A stretch of 14,028 nt of DNA from Methanobacteriaceae archaeon (GTDB lineage: Archaea > Methanobacteriota > Methanobacteria > Methanobacteriales > Methanobacteriaceae). Position 1 is the stretch's first letter. Each line of letters opens with the position of its first letter. Below, in pieces: positions 1 to 6,143 of the stretch. The notes below the pieces were generated by a model. The model was not told where the DNA came from and made no database searches. It saw nothing but the letters and a program-made list of their open reading frames with translations. The stretch lies in NCBI GenBank assembly GCA_017883605.1, contig JADGNH010000040.1, positions 1 through 14,028 of the forward strand, read 5' to 3'. The position numbers were made by a program, and so were the translations under genes.

Positions 1-36
1 GATAAAGTCTTGGTCTGAGAAACTGAATAACATCAG

Positions 37-170
37 AATTTTTTATTTAAATGTTTTTTTTGTAAATTAAAAATTTAATTTATTTTAAAGGTTCTTTTGC
101 AAATTAAAAATTTAATTTATTTTAAAGGTTCTTTTGTAAAATTAAAAATTTATTAAAGAGTTTTTTTTTT
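37..170. repeat. 37-bp tandem repeat, two exact units plus flanking decayed units
   Basis: Units at 64-100 and 101-137 are 37 bp each and differ only in the last base (c versus t). Each begins aaattaaaaatttaattta and ends aaaggttcttttg. A third, decayed unit starts at 138 (aaaattaaaaattta). The sequence just before, about 37-63, resembles the right half of the unit. There are no spacers between units, so this is not a CRISPR array. It lies far enough from the gene at 425 that it is probably not part of its core promoter. Confidence 0.85.
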
Positions 171-413
171 AAAATCAATCCAAATTCCATCTAAATACAT
201 GTTTCATGCTGAAACCTATGAAAATTTTATGAAATTAAATTTTAGGTCTTTAACTGAAAGTTTTAGATTTTTTAAAAGAAGCTTTAAAGTGATTTATCCA
301 ATTTTTTTCAACTTCAAATAAAAAATTTTTTTCATTTAATGAATTTTTTTAATAAAATTAGAATGAAATAAATAAAAGAAAACTCATAGAAATAATGAGG
401 TTTAAAAGATATT

Positions 414-421
414 GAGGTGAT
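414..421 (+). promoter_or_regulatory. Strong Shine-Dalgarno site of the flavin protein gene
   Basis: The sequence gaggtgat sits three bases before the ATG at 425. It is an exact eight-base complement to the usual archaeal 16S rRNA 3' end (GGAGGTGATC in sense form). It fixes 425 as the start codon. Confidence 0.75.
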
Positions 422-424
422 AGA

Positions 425-850
425 ATGGTCAACTTACCAGAAGAAGCCAAAGAAATGTTTGATAATGAAAATTGTGATAAAGAAAACCCTTTAGTTTGGA
501 TTGCCACTGTTGGAACCATGGATAAGGAGGGAAGTCCTCATTTAGCTCCGGTATGCTTTACCAAGGTGCTTGATGATGATAAAATTCTGGTGGCCATCAA
601 CTTCGCCACCAAAACCATGTACAATATAGAAACTTACTCTAAAGTGGCTTTAGGAACGGCGGTTCATTACGACGGTTACATGATAAAAGGAAGCGGAACC
701 ATAATAAGGAAAGGCACCAACTTCGAAGAAGTTAAGGAGATGGTTAAGGCACGATTCGGGGACAAAATTAAACCAGTTGCTGCGATACTAATTGATATAG
801 AAGAGGTTTATTCCCTTAAACCAGGGCCAGGCTCCAAAAAAATAGTTTGA
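425..850 (+). CDS. Pyridoxamine 5'-phosphate oxidase-like flavin split-barrel protein
   Basis: This 141-residue protein resembles the small FMN-binding split-barrel proteins of the pyridoxamine 5'-phosphate oxidase superfamily. The N-terminal part has the typical strand pattern WIATVGTMDKEGSPHLAPV (residues 25-43), in which the small protein reads out a substrate-contact and flavin-binding edge. It is followed by a second strand pair (LVAINFATKTMYNIE, about 55-69) and a C-terminal half rich in beta strands. The family binds FMN or sometimes F420 or heme and usually acts as a soluble dimer. The substrate cannot be told from sequence, and it need not act on pyridoxamine phosphate. The ATG has an excellent Shine-Dalgarno site. 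It is the only + strand gene here and converges on the AAA ATPase gene, 101 bases away. Family assignment is good; the function is open. Confidence 0.85.
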   Translation: MVNLPEEAKEMFDNENCDKENPLVWIATVGTMDKEGSPHLAPVCFTKVLDDDKILVAINFATKTMYNIETYSKVALGTAVHYDGYMIKGSGTIIRKGTNFEEVKEMVKARFGDKIKPVAAILIDIEEVYSLKPGPGSKKIV

Positions 851-878
851 AATTAAATGGCCTTAAATCAATATAAAG

Positions 879-916
879 AAAAATAATTAGAGAAACTAAA
901 AATAGTTAGAGAAAAA
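879..916. repeat. 19-bp imperfect tandem duplication between convergent genes
   Basis: Units at 879-897 (aaaaataattagagaaact) and 898-916 (aaaaatagttagagaaaaa) match at 16 of 19 positions. A still weaker third unit may follow. It lies in the short spacer between the flavin protein gene and the AAA ATPase gene, where the + strand is nearly all purine plus T. Confidence 0.55.
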
Positions 917-948
917 ATAATTTAGGAAAAAAATAAATAGTGGTGGAA
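905..948 (-). terminator. Likely poly-T transcription end of the AAA ATPase gene
   Basis: Read on the - strand, just past the stop codon at 952, there are repeated T runs, including seven T's (927-933) and six T's (912-917). Archaeal RNA polymerase typically stops at such T tracts without needing a hairpin. The + strand has no comparable T run after 850, so the end of the opposing flavin gene transcript is not evident here. Confidence 0.4.
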
Positions 949-951
949 AAA

Positions 952-2073
952 TTAAGCGAACATTCCTTTAGGTTCACTTCTACTATTTTTAAGCTGTTTT
1001 AATGCATATTGAATGTGGCGCCAGTTTACAGCTTCTTCATCCTCATATATGGCCTTATGTAGCGCAACTTTTAATACCCTGTCCTTTATATCTCTCCCAG
1101 ACATTCCTTTGCTACATTTAACCAGCTTTTTAAGGTCAATTTCCACTTTCAAGGGCATGGAACTAATGTAATGCTCTATCATAGCCTTTCTTTCCTTTTC
1201 ATCCGGGAGGGTGAACTCTATTTCCTCTTCAAACCTGCTTCTTATGGCAAAGTCAAGCAGATCGGGGTTGTTGGTGGCCCCTATGGTCACTACACCTTTG
1301 TTATGGTCAATTCCATCCATTTCGGTCAAAAGAGCGTTTACCACCTCTGAAACATCTCCCCGAAGTGATTGATATTTCCTATCCAGCCCTACAGCATCTA
1401 TTTCATCGATAAATATTACTGATGGGGCGGTGATGGCTGCAGCCTCAAAGAGCTCATGTATCTGACGTGCTCCGTCACCAACGTGCTCCCCTATAAGGCT
1501 GGTGGCCTTTATAAGGAACAAAGGCACGTTAAGCTCGTTAGATAAGGATTTAGCCAGCATAGTTTTACCCGTCCCGGGGGTGCCGTGGAACAGCACGTTT
1601 TTGGGAGCCCATTCCATGAACTGCTCGGGATCCTGGAGATATTTCATTATAATTTTGCACTTGATCTTGGCCCGTTCCTGTCCAATAACATCCTCCATTT
1701 TAAGGTTTCCGTCTATTCTTTTGATTTCTCTGACTTCCTGAATCTCCATCAGCAGGATGGATGTTTCATCAGTTATTTTTGAATTATCTGGATGGGCCTT
1801 TATAATCTTAAAAGCGTAATCCGGTAACAATTTTTGATCGAAAATAAAAGAACCTTCATCCACGGTGCATCCCTCCCACTGCTCCCGTGCATAGAGCTCA
1901 AAAAGCTCTTTGTCGAATATTTCTATTTTAGGGTTCTCAACCAGGTTGCATAGGAAGGGATACCCGATTGGCTGAAGAACCACCAGTTTAGCTTCTTCAT
2001 TAGGTTTTTCTATGTTTTTTGATGATTTTTTATCTGAAACAATTGGATCAGGGACTATATTGTTAAGTTTCAC
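952..2073 (-). CDS. AAA family ATPase, single AAA domain
   Basis: This 373-residue protein has one AAA module (about residues 125-360), related to proteasome-activating nucleotidase and Cdc48 modules. Walker A is GTPGTGKT (164-171), Walker B is VIFIDEID (219-226), the sensor-1 region is GATNN (265-269), arginine-finger candidates are R278 and R280 (RSRFEEE), and the sensor-2 helix starts at GMSGRDI (323-329). ATP hydrolysis and oligomerisation therefore look intact. The first 120 residues match no domain I recognise; I see no coiled coil as in PAN. The C-terminus (GMFA) lacks the HbYX motif that docks onto a proteasome, and pore loop 1 reads LIG (193-195) without the usual aromatic residue. 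The start is GTG, with a modest site (ggtaggt) about six bases upstream. Its target is unknown; a protein-remodelling role is inference. Confidence 0.88.
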   Translation of the reverse strand: MKLNNIVPDPIVSDKKSSKNIEKPNEEAKLVVLQPIGYPFLCNLVENPKIEIFDKELFELYAREQWEGCTVDEGSFIFDQKLLPDYAFKIIKAHPDNSKITDETSILLMEIQEVREIKRIDGNLKMEDVIGQERAKIKCKIIMKYLQDPEQFMEWAPKNVLFHGTPGTGKTMLAKSLSNELNVPLFLIKATSLIGEHVGDGARQIHELFEAAAITAPSVIFIDEIDAVGLDRKYQSLRGDVSEVVNALLTEMDGIDHNKGVVTIGATNNPDLLDFAIRSRFEEEIEFTLPDEKERKAMIEHYISSMPLKVEIDLKKLVKCSKGMSGRDIKDRVLKVALHKAIYEDEEAVNWRHIQYALKQLKNSRSEPKGMFA

Positions 2074-2143
2074 TAAGATACCTACCGCTTTTAGTTATTA
2101 TCTAAAATTTATTGTGTAATTTTTTGTGTAAATTTTATAATTT

Positions 2144-2153
2144 GTTATATATC
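2144..2153 (-). promoter_or_regulatory. Possible TATA box for the AAA ATPase gene
   Basis: The - strand reads gatatataac here, close to the archaeal TATA consensus, about 70 bases before the GTG start. Transcription would begin near 2120. A second candidate, gtatttaaatag (2187-2198), lies further upstream. The spacer is so A+T-rich that neither is certain. Confidence 0.3.
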
Positions 2154-2211
2154 AATTTCTTATTATATCAATTTTTATCTATTTTCTATTTAAATACCGG
2201 ATTAAAGTTTT

Positions 2212-2270
2212 GGGCTTGAATAGATTCAATCAGTTTACTAAAATTCACAGTTTACTAAAGGTTCAAGCCC
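2212..2270. repeat. Inverted repeat enclosing a 17/18-bp tandem duplication
   Basis: The arms gggcttgaa (2212-2220) and ttcaagccc (2262-2270) are perfect 9-bp complements, among the few G+C-rich stretches in this spacer. The loop holds a tandem pair, 2231-2247 and 2248-2265, sharing cagtttactaaa and ending ttca. The inner half of the left arm (ttgaa, 2216-2220) can instead pair with ttcaa at 2225-2229, so two exclusive hairpins are possible. It lies between the 3' end of the membrane-anchored protein gene and the promoter region of the AAA gene. No T run follows it, so a bacterial-type terminator is not supported. Confidence 0.55.
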
Positions 2271-2304
2271 TTCATTTAATGAGGTTTTATTAAGATTCAA
2301 ACCA

Positions 2305-3006
2305 TTATTCAAAGTTTAATTCACCATTCCGGTAGAAAGTTTGCAGTTCATCTGCATGTTGCAGTTCAAAATTCCGGTATGGATCGCTGAAGTATGGGTA
2401 TAGCATTCCGATAAAGGTGTAGAAATATGCCGGGATTACTCCATACTGCTTTTCCATGAAGTCGAAATAGAGAGGGAACCCACATCCTTGAACCAGTATA
2501 GGACTTCCCAACCGGGCTGTTCCATGCCAAACCGTCGGAATGGAGCCTTGTTGGCCGTGTTGCCTGGCCAGGGTGTTTATGTGATTCATGGCCTGTTCCG
2601 TGGTGTTGAAAATTATACCATCTGACTTATATTTGTATCTGCCCTCCGGAACACCGAATAGAGCTATTTTAAGCGAATCTAAATAGTTTGTATTGCCTTC
2701 AGCACCGGTACCATTGGTGTCAATGAATGCCATCTCTATTATATAAACATCTCCTTCCTGATAGCTGCGATAGTTGGAGTCACCTCCAAAGTGCAGCACC
2801 AGGGCGCATTTAGATCCCTCTTCTTTAGCTATGCTCTCTAAAAGTTGAGAATGCAAGTGTCCAGGATAAAAGTCAGGATTTGCAATTTTCACAAACGCCA
2901 ATCTTCCTTCAGGTTTCAGGGGACCATTTTGAGTTACAATGTAACTGTAACCTGCCATTAAACCCAAAATCACTAATACTACTACTAAGACCACTGATCC
3001 TCTCAT
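2305..3006 (-). CDS. Membrane-anchored protein of unknown function
   Basis: I do not recognise this 233-residue protein. Residues 4-24 form one strongly hydrophobic segment (VVLVVVLVILGLMAGYSYIV), preceded by a single Arg, so it is either a signal anchor or an uncleaved signal peptide. The remaining 205 residues would face outward. That part has only two cysteines (C67 and C175), which could form a disulfide, two possible N-glycosylation sites (N98-G-T and N134-T-T), and an aromatic-rich end (about 178-210, with YFDF, YFYTF and YPYF). The lipobox expected of a lipoprotein is absent. The start is secure: ggagg at 3016-3020 lies nine bases before the ATG. It stands alone between long spacers, so neighbours give no hint of its role. 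A surface or envelope role is inference. Confidence 0.75.
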   Translation of the reverse strand: MRGSVVLVVVLVILGLMAGYSYIVTQNGPLKPEGRLAFVKIANPDFYPGHLHSQLLESIAKEEGSKCALVLHFGGDSNYRSYQEGDVYIIEMAFIDTNGTGAEGNTNYLDSLKIALFGVPEGRYKYKSDGIIFNTTEQAMNHINTLARQHGQQGSIPTVWHGTARLGSPILVQGCGFPLYFDFMEKQYGVIPAYFYTFIGMLYPYFSDPYRNFELQHADELQTFYRNGELNFE

Positions 3007-3544
3007 TTAGTTAGTCCTCCACTCAAATTTCATTATTTGATAAACCTGATGGTTCATTCATTAATTTGATAAATTTTAATAAATTTTTTTTATTATTTGA
3101 ATTAATCCAACAATCATTTCATTTATTTTATTGAATTAATCTAATTGGTTCTTTTATATAAATCTGATTTTTCTTCTGATTTTTTTTGTTTAATCTAGAT
3201 TTCTTAAAAAGCATCATAGCTGGAAAACTTTAAATTATGCAAAAAATTCCGTGCCAACTATAATTTATGGAACCAAATAGTACTAAAATTGCAAATAGAA
3301 ATTTAAAGAATTTCATAAGAATCTAAGAATCACATTTAACGATATTTGTTATTCATCCCTACAATAAGATAAAGTTATTCATCTCTATAATAAGATAATT
3401 TTTCTTTAATTGATGATTTTTACATTTTAATTTGAACTATTTTAAATATATTGATATTATTTATATTTATATTATTGCATGACATCTTCAATATAACTAG
3501 AATCTTCTCTTTACTTAAAAATTTGATGCAAGGGTTTAAATTCT
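3007..3544. other. Long A+T-rich spacer without a gene
   Basis: No reading frame of interest and no structured RNA gene is visible in this 538-base stretch. It should contain the transcription end of the endonuclease IV gene (which stops at 3545, - strand) and the promoter of the membrane-anchored protein gene (start at 3006). It contains the 26-bp-period tandem duplication listed separately and several loosely similar ttgaattaatc-like words around 3090-3140. A segment around 3205-3270 is slightly less A+T-rich but has only a weak imperfect stem (atagctgg with ccaactat). Confidence 0.6.
3348..3398. repeat. 25-bp tandem duplication (26-bp period)
   Basis: Units at 3348-3372 and 3374-3398 both begin gttattcatc and end aataagataa. 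They differ at 2 of 25 positions, both c-to-t changes, which suggests a fairly recent duplication. It lies in the long spacer between the endonuclease IV gene and the membrane-anchored protein gene. Confidence 0.85.
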
Positions 3545-4387
3545 TCAAAATTTTCGCAGGACCTCCTGGTAAGCCCTCTGCATCCGGAGGGCGTCTTCGT
3601 CCAGTAAGGGTGTTTCACAGATTATAGTAACATCCCAACCTCTTTCAGCAACTTCTTCAAGAAGTGGTGCCAAGGGAGGTCCATAGTTATCTTCAAAAAG
3701 TACGTGATGTCTTCTTTCACCTTTATCTGTAAATTCTATACTTGTGAAGTGGGAGTGCAGTTTATTCAATCCCAGTTCATCCTCCAATTTAGAGAATATC
3801 CCACCATAATCGTCTTTACCCCTTAGTTTTCCCCCGGAACGGGCGTGTAAATGGGCAAAATCCACTGTAGGGGTAAAATTTTCGTGGTCCCGGCAGATTT
3901 CTATGATTTCATCCAGGCTGCCCAGCTGGGATTTCTTACCGGTGGTTTCCGGTGCAAAGGTGTAATCCGAAACCTGCAGAGATTCAAGCTGTTCTTCCAG
4001 CTTTCCAATGGTCTTTTTACACCTGGCCATGGCCTCGCCAGGGGTGTATTTAGTATAAAATCCGGGATGAAACACTATTCTATAGGCACCCATCCACTCT
4101 GCTGCCTTGGCAGACTGAACCAATCTCATTATGGACCTTTCTATCACATCATCCTTGTCTGATGAGAGATTTATGTAGTAGGGGGCATGCATGGAAACCA
4201 AAATATTGTTTTTCTCTGAATTTTTTTTAAGCTCCAATGCAGACTGTTTTTTTATGCGCACTCCGTAAGTGGCCTGGTATTCATAGGCATCTAATCCTCT
4301 CCCCCGGATGTAGTCGCAAACCTCCACAGTTTTACCTCGATATCCTAATGGGTTCCCTGCCGGGCCAAATCTCACGTCGAACTCCAT
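3545..4387 (-). CDS. nfo: Endonuclease IV family AP endonuclease
   Basis: This 280-residue protein is a zinc-dependent TIM-barrel enzyme of the endonuclease IV family, which cuts DNA on the 5' side of abasic sites during base-excision repair. Metal-ligand candidates appear in family order: H67 (SMHAPYYINL), H107 (FHPGFY), E147 (APETTGKKSQLGSL), D176 and H179 (VDFAHLHARSG), H211 or H213 (LHSHF), H227 (GERRHH) and E258 (CETP). Length matches the family (about 280). By eye, the Asp that precedes the Zn-binding His in E. coli Nfo (D229-x-H231) is replaced by Arg here, with E224 the nearest acidic residue; this looks like the archaeal subtype. The start ATG has a weak site (agtgat three bases upstream). 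The gene stands alone between spacers of about 220 and 540 bases. Other TIM-barrel isomerases share the fold, but the ligand set favours a nuclease. Confidence 0.85.
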   Translation of the reverse strand: MEFDVRFGPAGNPLGYRGKTVEVCDYIRGRGLDAYEYQATYGVRIKKQSALELKKNSEKNNILVSMHAPYYINLSSDKDDVIERSIMRLVQSAKAAEWMGAYRIVFHPGFYTKYTPGEAMARCKKTIGKLEEQLESLQVSDYTFAPETTGKKSQLGSLDEIIEICRDHENFTPTVDFAHLHARSGGKLRGKDDYGGIFSKLEDELGLNKLHSHFTSIEFTDKGERRHHVLFEDNYGPPLAPLLEEVAERGWDVTIICETPLLDEDALRMQRAYQEVLRKF

Positions 4388-4606
4388 ATAATCACTTATT
4401 TTGACAAATTCGTGTTTTTATGATATTTCTTATTATTTTTAATTGTTTCCTAATTTATTTACTAATATCATCCAATTTATTCCAGATTATTTCCTAATAT
4501 TTTTCTAACTATTATTCCTAATATTTTATAAATATCCCTGAATATCTCTGAATTTAATTTTAAGATAGAAAAGTAATATAAATGATCATATTTATGGAAT
4601 ATCGGC

Positions 4607-4963
4607 TTAAAAAGATTCTTCAAGTTCAAATGCTTTTATTATCAAATCATGTATAGATCCATTTATATCAGAAGGCTCTTTGATCTTAACGTGCCTGATA
4701 TTCTTGCCGGTGCCCTCCAGAGGATATCCCAACTCTGTAAGCTCTCTGCCCCTGGCGAATTGAAGATTTATATGAGATTTATGTATCACTATGGCACATA
4801 TCATCCCACCATTTCCATAGAAAAGGTTTTTATACTTTATAACTTCATCAACTTGGGGTTCTAACTCTAAAATTAGTTTTCGTAATTTGCGGGCCATATC
4901 CTGCATTTCAGGAGAAAATTTGGACAGATATCCTTCTATATCTGCCCTTTCAGGTTTGTTCAT
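4607..4963 (-). CDS. DUF1801 family small protein (YdhG-like)
   Basis: This 118-residue protein looks like the DUF1801 family, also called YdhG-like. Supporting features are the N-terminal helix YLSKFSPEMQDMARKLRKLI, then the strand-rich core with EVIKYKNLFYGNGGMICAIVIHKSHINLQFARG (about 40-72), then a KNIRHVKIKEPSDI segment and a closing helix. Some members are described as iron chaperone-like, but the function of archaeal ones is unknown to me. It is soluble, with no signal or membrane segment. The ATG has a site (aagga) seven bases upstream. It lies 95 bases downstream of thioredoxin reductase on the same strand with no evident T-run terminator between, so the two may share a transcript. 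Confidence 0.72.
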   Translation of the reverse strand: MNKPERADIEGYLSKFSPEMQDMARKLRKLILELEPQVDEVIKYKNLFYGNGGMICAIVIHKSHINLQFARGRELTELGYPLEGTGKNIRHVKIKEPSDINGSIHDLIIKAFELEESF

Positions 4964-4992
4964 AGAATTTCCTTATAAATTAAACTGGATGC

Positions 4993-5028
4993 ATCAAAAT
5001 GTTTATTGAAATCAAAATGTTTATTGAA
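4993..5028. repeat. Perfect 18-bp tandem duplication
   Basis: The 18-mer atcaaaatgtttattgaa occurs at 4993-5010 and again directly at 5011-5028 without a mismatch. It lies between the thioredoxin reductase stop and the DUF1801 start, so it sets part of the spacing inside a possible operon. The perfect identity points to a recent event. Confidence 0.9.
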
Positions 5029-5058
5029 TATTGAGTTAAAGAATTTTTTTTTAATTAC

Positions 5059-5967
5059 TTAAATTTTAAGGTCTCTATAGGCATTCACGGCCGCAGCAGC
5101 GGCCTCTCCACATGCCACCACCAGCTGCTGTACTCCACCGGTCACATCCCCAGCGGCGTAGATTTGAGGTATATTGGTTTTCTGGTTTTTATCGGTGACA
5201 ATATAACCGAGATCATCTACCTCTACCCCCATAGACGCTGCCAGCTTACTGTTGGGATATTCTCCAATGGCAATAAACACCCCGCTTACCTCTAGTTCTT
5301 CTCTTACATCACGTTTAACATCATATACAGTAGCACTTTTCACAAATTCGTCCCCATTTATTTCTTCTAAAACTGAATTCCATCTTATGGGGATTTTCGC
5401 TTCTTTTAACCTATCTTGAAGATATTTCTGTGCTCTTAATTCGTCCCTGCGGTGCATTATGGTCACAGTGCAGCCCAGCTCCTTGAGGTGCAGGGCGTGT
5501 TCTGCAGCGGAGTTTCCACCACCCACAACCAGAACTTCTTTCCCTCTGAAAAGCATACCATCACAGATGGAACAGTAAGATATTCCTTTCCCTACAAATT
5601 CATCCTCTCCTTTTATCCCTAATTTACGGTAAGTGGTGCCAGAGCATATAATCAGGGCTTTAGTGGAGTAATCAGCCTTATCTGTGGTTAATAATATTTC
5701 ATCATTCGACTTCTGGATTTTTATTATCTCTTCAGACTCATAGATGTCCAGGTAGATTGAAGCATGTTCTCCCATCCTTTTTATTAACTCTGAACCCGGT
5801 ATAGACTTAAAACCAGGAAAATTGGCCACTAACGGTGCCATGTTGGCGTTCCCGCCTTTCAAACCCTTCTCTATGATCAATGATTTCAGTCCCTCTCTTC
5901 CCAAATATATGCCTGCTGTGAGGCCAGCAGGGCCTGCTCCTACTATAATAACATCATATTCTTCCAT
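5059..5967 (-). CDS. trxB: Thioredoxin reductase, NADPH type
   Basis: A 302-residue flavoprotein of the low-molecular-weight thioredoxin reductase family, which passes electrons from NADPH through FAD and a redox disulfide to thioredoxin. It shows the FAD dinucleotide fold VGAGPAGLTAGIY (9-21), the active-site pair C132/C135 (CSICDG), the NADPH fold GGGNSAAEHA (149-158), HRRDELR (172-178), and the FAD-contacting AAGDVTGG (271-278). The intact HRRxxxR pattern is known to bind the 2'-phosphate of NADPH. Some methanogens instead use F420-dependent reductases, which lack it, so NADPH is predicted here. I place the start at the ATG at 5967 because ggagg (5974-5978) lies six bases before it; an ATG six codons upstream (5985) has the ribosome site inside its frame. 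No thioredoxin gene is adjacent. Confidence 0.92.
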   Translation of the reverse strand: MEEYDVIIVGAGPAGLTAGIYLGREGLKSLIIEKGLKGGNANMAPLVANFPGFKSIPGSELIKRMGEHASIYLDIYESEEIIKIQKSNDEILLTTDKADYSTKALIICSGTTYRKLGIKGEDEFVGKGISYCSICDGMLFRGKEVLVVGGGNSAAEHALHLKELGCTVTIMHRRDELRAQKYLQDRLKEAKIPIRWNSVLEEINGDEFVKSATVYDVKRDVREELEVSGVFIAIGEYPNSKLAASMGVEVDDLGYIVTDKNQKTNIPQIYAAGDVTGGVQQLVVACGEAAAAAVNAYRDLKI

Positions 5968-5973
5968 AATAAT

Positions 5974-5978
5974 CCTCC
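5974..5978 (-). promoter_or_regulatory. Ribosome binding site that decides the trxB start
   Basis: On the - strand ggaggattatt leads directly into the ATG at 5967. The upstream in-frame ATG at 5985 has no such site and would place ggagg inside the coding region, so 5967 is preferred. Confidence 0.75.
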
Positions 5979-6019
5979 AAACCATATTTATTCATTTAAC
6001 CATTTATTCATCTTTCTTT

Positions 6020-6027
6020 AAAAAAAA
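6020..6027 (-). terminator. Possible T-tract end of the gatD-gatE transcript
   Basis: Eight T's in a row on the - strand occur about 110 bases after the gatE stop and beyond the 23-bp repeat array. It is a plausible archaeal stop signal, and it would leave room for a trxB promoter in the remaining 52 bases. Read-through cannot be excluded. Confidence 0.3.
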
Positions 6028-6052
6028 CATGCTTAAAATTTAACGTGCAACC

Positions 6053-6143
6053 ATTAACTTCCATCTTAACTAAGATTAACTCCCATCTTAACTAAAGATT
6101 AACTTCCATCTTAACTAAAGATTAACTTCCATTCTAACTAAAC
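6053..6143. repeat. Four-copy 22/23-bp tandem repeat overlapping the gatE stop codon
   Basis: Four units lie head to tail: 6053-6074 (22 bp), 6075-6097, 6098-6120 and 6121-6143 (23 bp each). The shared core is attaacttccatcttaacta. The first three are nearly identical. The fourth has attctaac and contains the gatE stop (6138-6140), so its last bases encode the end of the protein. Read on the - strand, each inner unit carries atggaagttaatctttag, a five-codon ATG-to-TAG frame, probably a chance effect of the unit. Confidence 0.9.

Larger units (their letters stand above)
1..424. other. A+T-rich gene-free region upstream of the flavin protein
   Basis: No credible gene is visible on either strand in this 424-base stretch. 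It is extremely A+T-rich with many T runs on the + strand (for example around 51-60, 161-170 and 342-350), as expected for poly-T archaeal transcription ends and for promoter DNA. It holds the 37-bp tandem repeat described separately. The last 60 bases lead into the gene at 425: an A/T box around 364-378 (gaaataaataaaag) could be its TATA element, though the whole area is so A+T-rich that the box is weakly supported. Confidence 0.6.

Noticed and set aside
64..137. 37-bp direct repeats as a possible CRISPR array
   Set aside because: The unit length fits a CRISPR repeat, but the units abut with no spacers and no cas genes are present.
952..2073. Assignment of the AAA ATPase as the proteasome activator PAN
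   Set aside because: No N-terminal coiled coil, no HbYX tail and no aromatic pore-loop residue; only the AAA core is similar.
2212..2270. The hairpin as an intrinsic bacterial-type terminator
   Set aside because: The loop is about 41 bases and no T run follows the stem in the direction of transcription.
3205..3270. Possible small RNA gene in the long spacer
   Set aside because: Only a weak eight-base stem with a G-U pair (atagctgg with ccaactat) and no clear promoter or T tract tied to it.
5968..5985. Six-codon N-terminal extension of thioredoxin reductase (MVWRII)
   Set aside because: The ggagg ribosome site lies inside this extension and is ideally placed for the ATG at 5967, after which the protein matches the family N-terminus.
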